From assembly GCA_016647705.1 (NCBI GenBank), contig CM028338.1, positions 24,067,077 to 24,131,076 on the forward strand: DNA of 64,000 bases, written 5' to 3'. A program made the translations under genes and the position numbers. Source of the DNA: Eucommia ulmoides (taxonomy: Eukaryota > Streptophyta > Magnoliopsida > Garryales > Eucommiaceae). The notes below the pieces were generated by a model, which was not told the origin of the DNA, did not search any database, and saw only the letters and a list, made by a program, of their open reading frames with translations. How positions within the stretch are numbered: position 1 is the stretch's first letter; each line of letters starts with the position of its first letter. Positions 57,956 through 64,000 of this stretch are shown here, piece by piece.

Positions 57956-58564
57956 TTCAAAACAATTACAATTCAGAATCGCATCGCATGATCATGTTAA
58001 TCACACTTGATTCTAGAACAATAGTTCTATATGTAGGGTCCCATAACCGAAAGTTACCCATAATTCATAACCGTCAAAAACTATTCCACATATCACGACA
58101 TTCCCATTTTCAATGGCCCATATTATATCCAACAACCTACGAATCGGGTGCACTTTGGTCGGTAACACCTAGCACAGATAACCAATTGCCAAATAATCTT
58201 ATGTTTCTAAACGCTTCCGCTACACTACTTTGATAAAAATAGCAATAAATGTCAATATATCTTTAGAACATCACGGTAATCTCACAGGATTGGAGTATGT
58301 CTCAATTCCAACAGAGCTACGACTTCAATAAGTTTCCACTTGGCATGACTTTTCAAGTTTACTGTCATATCCCATTACCAGCGTTTACCAATTCCATCTA
58401 ACATTCCAAGCCAACAAATTCGTAACCAATAGTATAGCCAATAGATAGCTCAAATTCCTAATGGACTGTCCCGTGAGACTAAAAATGACTATCTCCAATA
58501 TTCACATTAAACTTCCAATAATCTTGTAAACTTTTTCATAAAATCAAACAATTCAAATTTCAAG
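57956..58564. other. Interior of the nested element, non-coding
   Basis: No gag or pol similarity and no long frame. 58310-58540 is unassigned. Confidence 0.6.
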
Positions 58565-58965
58565 TAATAAATGTTTTGGCAATACGTAAAAAATACATAA
58601 ATATTTTTCAAGCATATAAATACATTTCAAAACACCTAAATACGTCAAAATCATATAAATACCTCTCAAAACACATAAATATCACCGAACCACATAAATA
58701 TGTATCAAATTACATAAACACGTCTCCACCACACAAATATATATCGAAACACATAAATACATATGAATCACATAAATACGTGTCAATCCCGTAAATACAT
58801 CTCGAAATACATAAATATATTCCAAACCACATAATTATGTAAAAATACGTAAATATGTCACTAACATGTAATCATGTCTCAACCATACAAATATGTTTCA
58901 AACACCTACATACGTGTCAAATTATAAAAACTAAATATATCTCAAATTACATAATTATGTTTTCA
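58565..58965 (+). repeat. Array of about 20-bp ACATAAATA repeats
   Basis: About 19 diverged units of the form ACATAAATAYRTNTCRAA fill roughly 400 bp inside the nested element. A plus-strand frame (58576-58794) reads as a repeated HKY(I/V)S-type peptide, a product of the repeat. Units differ at several positions, so the array is old. Confidence 0.8.
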
Positions 58966-59109
58966 AAATCACGTAACATAATGAGTTCAATACTAAATTC
59001 AATATTCACATCAAATGTATATAAAAAAAAATATATTACATAAAGTCCCAACTCGCATTTCTACAACACCAATTAAACTCAAAAAATCAAATTAACATTT
59101 CAAAATAAT

Positions 59110-59800
59110 TATTGGCTCCTGATAGTTTTACAATGACCCCACGTTTCGCCTCTACCAATCATTAGTAATGGACCAATATCTGTTTGAATTATTTTTATCG
59201 GTGTACTGTCTTCGTAATATAAAAGTATTTTATAGATCAAGTATTTTTTATGTTTTTTTTATCAAAATCCACTTTTCAATAAAATATAACCACACTAGCA
59301 GTATCCAAATCCCAACAAAATATCATCGTAATAGAACAATCAAATTTTAATCAACTGATCAATTTACTTGTATATAATAACATAACATACTTCCTTACCA
59401 ACCATCACGGTTGAGAGTTATCATATCTACCTTGCAGAACTTACTTGACATGTAACAATATATATAATATATTCATCCTACAGGACTTGTCTGACAGGTA
59501 ATAATATATATAATATATCTACCCTACAGGACTTACCTGACATGTAACAACATATATAATATATCCATCATGTAGGACTTGCCAGACATGTAATAATATA
59601 TATCTACATCTCGCAGGACATGCCCTCCTGACGAGAAGACAATTATGGCATAGCAGAATGATAAAAATTATTTTTCACCTTTAAAATTTTACTTGATCCA
59701 TTAATCATCGTAAAACCATCCATGTCATCAATACTTTTTTTTTTTCCAAATTAATACAAAAATATAATTTAATAGTTTGTATAGAAGACGGTAAACACCT
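59110..59800. mobile_element. LTR fragment related to the two solo LTRs
   Basis: It shares TCGGTGTACTGTCTTCGTAA (59199), the CTACAGGACTTGTCTGACAG repeat block (59430-59635) and a GGACATGCCCTCCTGACGAG stretch with 15185-17608 and 61291-62795. Neither LTR end is present. The fragment may be part of the original element or a degraded insertion. Confidence 0.7.
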
Positions 59801-60821
59801 TTAAATTAATATTTTTAATTTAACGACAATTCCTATGGTCCACAACTAACCCGGCACTCACCAAGGTTTATTTAATTTATTATTGGTAAATTGTAGTAAT
59901 CAAACACCACTTAAAATGTTGGTATGTTCACTCTGAAACTTGTAGGGACCAAAGTGAAATAACGGTAAAGTGTCAAACCACCAAAACATAATGGAAACGT
60001 CAATGCATGTAAATATGGACCAAACCCTAATCATTGCACTTATGTATAAGTAATATAGTACATCTTGTATTCATATAGGCTTAATATATCACGTCACACT
60101 TGTTCCATTAATGGATACAAATCAAACAAATCAATTTATTTACTTATTTATTTTTTCTTTTTTTTTTCTGTGTAGTGAAGCAAGGAGATGCAAGGAATTA
60201 GTATTAATAATATAATTTGGGAAGCCTATGGACTATTGATAATACACCTTGACTATGGAAGAAATAACAAAATTCATTCTATGAAATATAATTATTAGTA
60301 ATTGTATTATTATTATTATTATTATTATATTATAATAATATAATTTTCCCACATTAGGTTATTAACCAGGTATATCTCACATATCAATCCATTATCTACT
60401 TAACTTTCCCAAATATTCCTTGCAAAGTATTGCGAAGAATTAGAGCCTAGAATTGGAAATATAAATGAAACCAAAACCTCTCACAGGCCATCCGAGCAGA
60501 AGAAACATTTAAGTTAACATCCATAATAATACTAATAAGATGGGAAAAACATCTTGTTTAAATCAATTTGCCACCTAATCCGAAAATTAGGAATAATGAT
60601 CCATAACATGGTCAATAAATACCTCGTGATGGTTTATGATGTTTTCCAATATATAATCAGTGTCAGGTCTGAGCGTTTTTATGATAAATTAGAAAAAGAC
60701 AGTACATTAATAAATACCAAGCAAAATTAATAAACTATACTAAAAATATAATTTTTAAATATTAATTAATTTATTTTGAGTAACGGATACCATAACTCAA
60801 GTCTAGGATTATCGCAAACCC
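59801..60821. other. Interior of the nested element next to its 5' LTR, non-coding
   Basis: No gene. A TTA/ATT microsatellite lies at 60306-60335. This is where gag would be expected in a full-length relative. Nothing resembling Gag was seen. Confidence 0.55.
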
Positions 60822-60834
60822 ATTCTGATAACAC
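60822..60834 (-). other. Primer-binding site of the nested Ty3-type element
   Basis: On the minus strand GGTGTTATCAGAA follows the 5' LTR within one or two bases. Against TGGTATCAGAG it has an inserted or changed base near the third position and an A for the last G. Confidence 0.6.
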
Positions 60835-61290
60835 CTGTAACGGCCCGATTTCTCAAGACCGCCACTCAATTTCTCTCAATGAAAAATCAATACCAAAACT
60901 AATTGACCAAATTTTCATTCTATAAAACCTGGTAAATTTATAATGCAATGGCATTCAGTAATTAATAATTTATCTTATTAAAATATTTTAATTTACAATG
61001 CGACGACGAAAATTATAATTATCAATTTATAACTTTATATATTTATCGAATCGATTTTACAACGGCGAATAATAAATACGACTATTACAATTTTTAAATA
61101 GAAATTCAACTAAAATTTTTGTCTCTATTTCCTTCTCGTCGGCCCTGCAATCATGTGAGTCAATACTCAATAGAACTCCAACTCCTCTAATACATGCATT
61201 TAATTAACGCGACAAATAAAACACATTGGCATGATTTTCACGTAATCTTCGTATAGTCATAATTATTTCATAAAATTTAACAGGTAAAAT

Positions 61291-61364
61291 TGTCACACCC
61301 CTTCCCGAGCCCCCATTGCCTGAGGCCGGGTGTGACGTCGACTTGACGTTGCCTGACCGATCGA

Positions 61365-61402
<38 letters not shown>

Positions 61403-62795
61403 CATGTGCTGTTATATTATTTTTTTTTTTCAAAAATATATTTACTCACTTTAAAATTTAGGAGTACACGTGTCCCAATATTCACAACAAAATCATAAAA
61501 ACTGAATCTTTCACGGTTCACACCTGTCTAGCCAACCCTTCAAAATAACCCTACCTCCTGACTCTACCTAGTGCTAGTAGTGGACCCGCTTCTAGCTGCG
61601 GCACCTGAAACCAAATATTTTATCGGTGTACTGTTTTCATAATAAAAATGATTTATGGATCAAATATAATTATCAAATACCACTTTTTCAAATATAATAT
61701 AATATAACCGCACACCAAGCCGAAATAAAATTCCACTACCATCATTGCAATAAGATAATATATTTAAATCAACTAATCCAAACATTTTAACATCTAATAA
61801 AATACCACACTCATATTTTTTTACTAACTATATGATCGTTTCACCCCACAATCGGGAGTTACGACGGTATCGTAACCTGTACAACTGTGTCATCTAAGGT
61901 GACTATCAGTGTCAGGGTCATTTAATATCTCCAATGGTAGGGGCAACCACCCGCAGGATTTGCACTCCTGATAGGTCAACATATATCCACCCTGCAGGAC
62001 TTGCCTGACAGGTAACAACAAATATCCACCCTGTAGGACTTACCTGACAGGTAACAACATATATCCACCCTGCAGGTCTTACCTGACAGATAATTCACAT
62101 CTCACAGGATATGCTCTTGACGAGAAGACAACTATGACATAGTCGGATAATAAAAACCACTTTCCACCTTTAAAAATTTACTTTATTCACTTATGTAATA
62201 AAACCGTTCATTTTAATAAATATTTTCTTTTTCACAATTTATACAAAAATATGATTTGACATTTACATAAAAGACAGTATACTCATCTCAATTTTTGCGC
62301 CACTAAAAATACTGTCGTCAAAATATTACACGAGCGGCGTCAACTGTGAGCCTAACAACCAAAGGACCTAAACTAAGAATTTATTTAAAATAAATCTAAT
62401 ATGCAATGCGTGACCTTAAAATGCAAACTTTCTTATCCCCAAATTTCTGATTATTAAACGGCTAATTTTCTAAGTTAATATTAATTGTATAAGCCTCCTT
62501 AATGCTTATCCATCATAAATGAAAAATTACATAACCCCCCCTTCTTGAATCTTTGAAATAACATTTAATCCCATAAGTTAAAATTAACCTTTAAAAACAA
62601 CAATTGACTCCCCAAATTTTGAAAATCAAATTAAATTTGTCTATTAATTTCCAAATTCTTAAAACTACAATTTTTAATATCATAATGCCCCTAAAAACCC
62701 TTAGGTGAAATTAAAATAACAAATTGACCCAAATATTTTCTAAATTTTCTAAAGTACAATTAAAAATATATAACCCCAGAAAATCGGGTATTACA
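61291..62795. mobile_element. Solo LTR nested in the Ty3-type LTR, 1505 bp
   Basis: It starts TGTCACACCCCTTCCCGAGC and ends GGGTATTACA, flanked by AAAAT on both sides (61286-61290 and 62796-62800). Removing it restores colinearity of the surrounding LTR with 56776-57916. It is related to the solo LTR at 15185-17608 (shared TTCACGGTTC, TAGTAGTGGACCCGC, TATCGGTGTACTGT and hairpin repeats), but is about 900 bp shorter because it lacks the CT/CA-rich block. A CA microsatellite lies at 61368-61396. Confidence 0.95.
61950..62115. repeat. Hairpin-forming tandem repeats in the inner solo LTR
   Basis: Three units of about 38 bp containing ATCCACCCTGCAGGACTTGC and CTGACAGGTAACAAC, preceded and followed by partial units. 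Homologous to 15925-16165. Confidence 0.8.
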
Positions 62796-63074
62796 AAAAT
62801 TCAACAACAATAACATAAATTATACAATCGGAAAATTAAATACATATATTAGAAGAGTTAGAAATTCTACCTGAAATCCGAAATCGAAATTTAACCGGAA
62901 TAATTGTTCTTGCTCAAAACATTCAAAATATCACTTTTTTTTTCTTAACAGTGACATAGTGTTCTTTTCCCAATTCTAATTCTCCGGCTCCCTTCTCTTC
63001 CCATTCCTCTTATTTCTTATTATAAGATCATGACACATCCACTTCTCACTTATTATATTATCCTTCCATTACTC

Positions 63075-63114
<40 letters not shown>

Positions 63115-63492
63115 TATCATGACACATACACGTGTCACTCATTATATTATCATGTCATAACTCTTGTTTAGTATTATTATTATATTATTTATGACATATG
63201 ATTTTGGTTTCCTTCTTAACGAAGGAAACCATTTTCATCTGTTAATTAATTAATTAATTTACATAATGTTCCCTATAAAATAAAAAATAATAATAATTAT
63301 ATCCCAAAACTCTTAAAAGTAAATTTTAAATAATACAATAGTCCCAAAATAATTAAAAGTCAATTTAAAATTAACACTTAACCCTAAAAAATTCTAAATA
63401 TTATTGATACCAGAAATTTATAAAACCGACCGAAAAATATTAAACTTATATAAACTAATATTTTCAAAAATACAAATTTTTGAGGTATTACA

Positions 63493-64000
63493 ACTAAAGT
63501 TAGAGTTGTTTGATGACTTGCTCGTGCACTTGGTTTTGATTTCTATTCATGCACATTTTGGGCAATTCAAAGTAAGTTATAACACTCAAAATGACAAATG
63601 GTCCCTCAATGAGCTTATATCTCACTATGTGCAAGGAGAAGAAAACCAGCAGCGGGATAAGACTGAAAATGCTCACTTGACCTCAACCTCTCAGAAAAAG
63701 AAAAAGAAGAGAACTAAGGTTGTTGTGAAAAGATCTTCTCAGCAGAAGAAACAAAAGAAGTAAGATGAGGAATTTACCTGTTACTTCTGCAAGAAGACGG
63801 GACACATGAAGAAGGAGTGTTCCAAGTATGTCGCATGGCGTGTAAAGAACGGTATTCTTCAAACTTTGGTTTGTTCTGAAGTTAATTTAGCTTCTGTACC
63901 TAAGGATACTTGGTGGGTAGATTTTGATGCTACTACTTACATAAGTATGACTATGTTGGGTTGCCTGTGGAGCCAACCACCAATGTATGCTGAAAGATTC
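63493..64000 (+). pseudogene. copia gag, second part, and protease start
   Basis: 63493-63497 is the second ACTAA. The gag frame then continues LELFDDLLVHLVLISIHAHF, FKVSYNTQNDKWSLNELISH and a Lys/Arg-rich stretch. One in-frame stop (TAA, 63761) precedes the CCHC zinc knuckle C-YF-C-KKTG-H-MKKE-C at 63779-63820. The same frame goes on to WWVDFDATTYIS (about 63912), the protease active-site region; the usual D-S-G triad reads D-F-D, so the protease is inactivated. The frame stays open to the window edge with GCL and AERF residues typical after the protease. Confidence 0.9.

Larger units (their letters stand above)
56776..63492 (-). mobile_element. Non-autonomous Ty3-type LTR retrotransposon nested in copia gag
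   Basis: The element is bounded by ACTAA at 56771-56775 and 63493-63497. Two LTRs, 56776-57916 (1141 bp) and 60836-63492 (1147 bp without its own nested insertion), align closely by eye through most of their length. Orientation is minus: beside the left LTR, minus-strand TTTCGAGGACGAAATTTA and ACGGGGAATAGAT form the FRGRN-type pol end and polypurine tract; beside the right LTR, GGTGTTATCAGAA resembles the tRNA-Met primer-binding site. The 2919-bp interior (57917-60835) has no gag or pol, only repeats and another LTR fragment, so it depends on proteins from a related element. Confidence 0.92.
60836..63492 (-). mobile_element. 5' LTR of the nested Ty3-type element, itself interrupted
   Basis: Same ends as the left LTR (TGTAACGGCC...GGTATTACA on +). 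It is split by the solo LTR 61291-62795 plus a 5-bp duplication; removing these leaves 1147 bp colinear with 56776-57916. A TTA microsatellite at 63082-63113 explains part of the length difference. Confidence 0.93.
54559..64000 (+). mobile_element. Ty1/copia retrotransposon, 5' part, interrupted by a nested insertion
   Basis: From left to right: 5' LTR (about 54559-55079), tRNA-Met primer-binding site (55082-55094), leader with GTCGAC repeats, gag start at 56362, gag interrupted at 56775 by the 6.7-kb insertion 56776-63492, gag resumed from 63498, zinc knuckle and protease start before the window edge. The rest of pol and the 3' LTR lie outside. The gag reading frame continues across the insertion if one target-duplication copy is removed, so the insertion is younger than the copia copy. 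Stops elsewhere show the element is decayed. Confidence 0.9.

Noticed and set aside
58565-58965. CRISPR-like array
   Set aside because: Plant nuclear DNA; units are diverged, contiguous and lack unique spacers.

Overview
This is a window of flowering-plant nuclear DNA, most likely from a eudicot with a repeat-rich genome. Three things support that: GT-AG introns in recognisable plant genes, a plastid-targeted MEP-pathway enzyme, and a dense load of plant transposable elements (Ty3 and Ty1 LTR retrotransposons, hAT, Mutator-like, a Helitron end). The species cannot be named from the sequence. Only two host genes are supported, both on the + strand. At the left edge is the 3' end of an mRNA-decapping enzyme gene (DCP1). 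At 28694-43058 is a complete 11-exon ISPE/CMK gene (4-diphosphocytidyl-2-C-methyl-D-erythritol kinase) encoding 394 residues. Its first six exons fit in 1.27 kb, but introns 6, 9 and 10 are 7.6, 2.9 and 1.5 kb; intron 6 and intron 9 carry retrotransposon remnants.

Layout: 1-2470 DCP1 3' end; 2938-3183 a nuclear copy of mitochondrial DNA carrying a tRNA-Phe-like sequence on the minus strand; 4190-5170 a CACTA-like transposon end abutting a Mutator-like transposase fragment; 7933-about 9950 a probable Helitron, 3' end well defined; 10256-14010 a decayed Ty3/gypsy gag-pol without LTRs (minus); 15185-17608 a solo LTR with an exact 5-bp target duplication; 18600-25980 a series of degraded retrotransposon pieces; 26100-27117 low-complexity DNA and an unassigned exon-like stretch; 28694-43058 ISPE; 44805-49393 a hAT element with terminal inverted repeats and a broken transposase; 50060-51570 two families of short tandem repeats; 54559-64000 a Ty1/copia element whose gag is split at 56775 by a 6.7-kb minus-strand Ty3-type element (56776-63492), which is itself split by a solo LTR (61291-62795).

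The clearest structural result is this three-level nest. Each level is proved by an exact 5-bp target duplication (ACTAA for the Ty3-type element, AAAAT for the inner solo LTR), and the copia gag frame resumes directly after the insertion. The two host genes act in unrelated processes (mRNA decapping in the cytoplasm, isoprenoid precursor synthesis in plastids) and show no functional link beyond neighbourhood. I found no convincing new biological system. The most unusual items are the hairpin-forming repeats shared by three LTR copies, the 20-bp ACATAAATA-type array inside a non-coding element, palindrome-bearing repeats in several copia-like segments, and the mitochondrial tRNA-Phe insertion.
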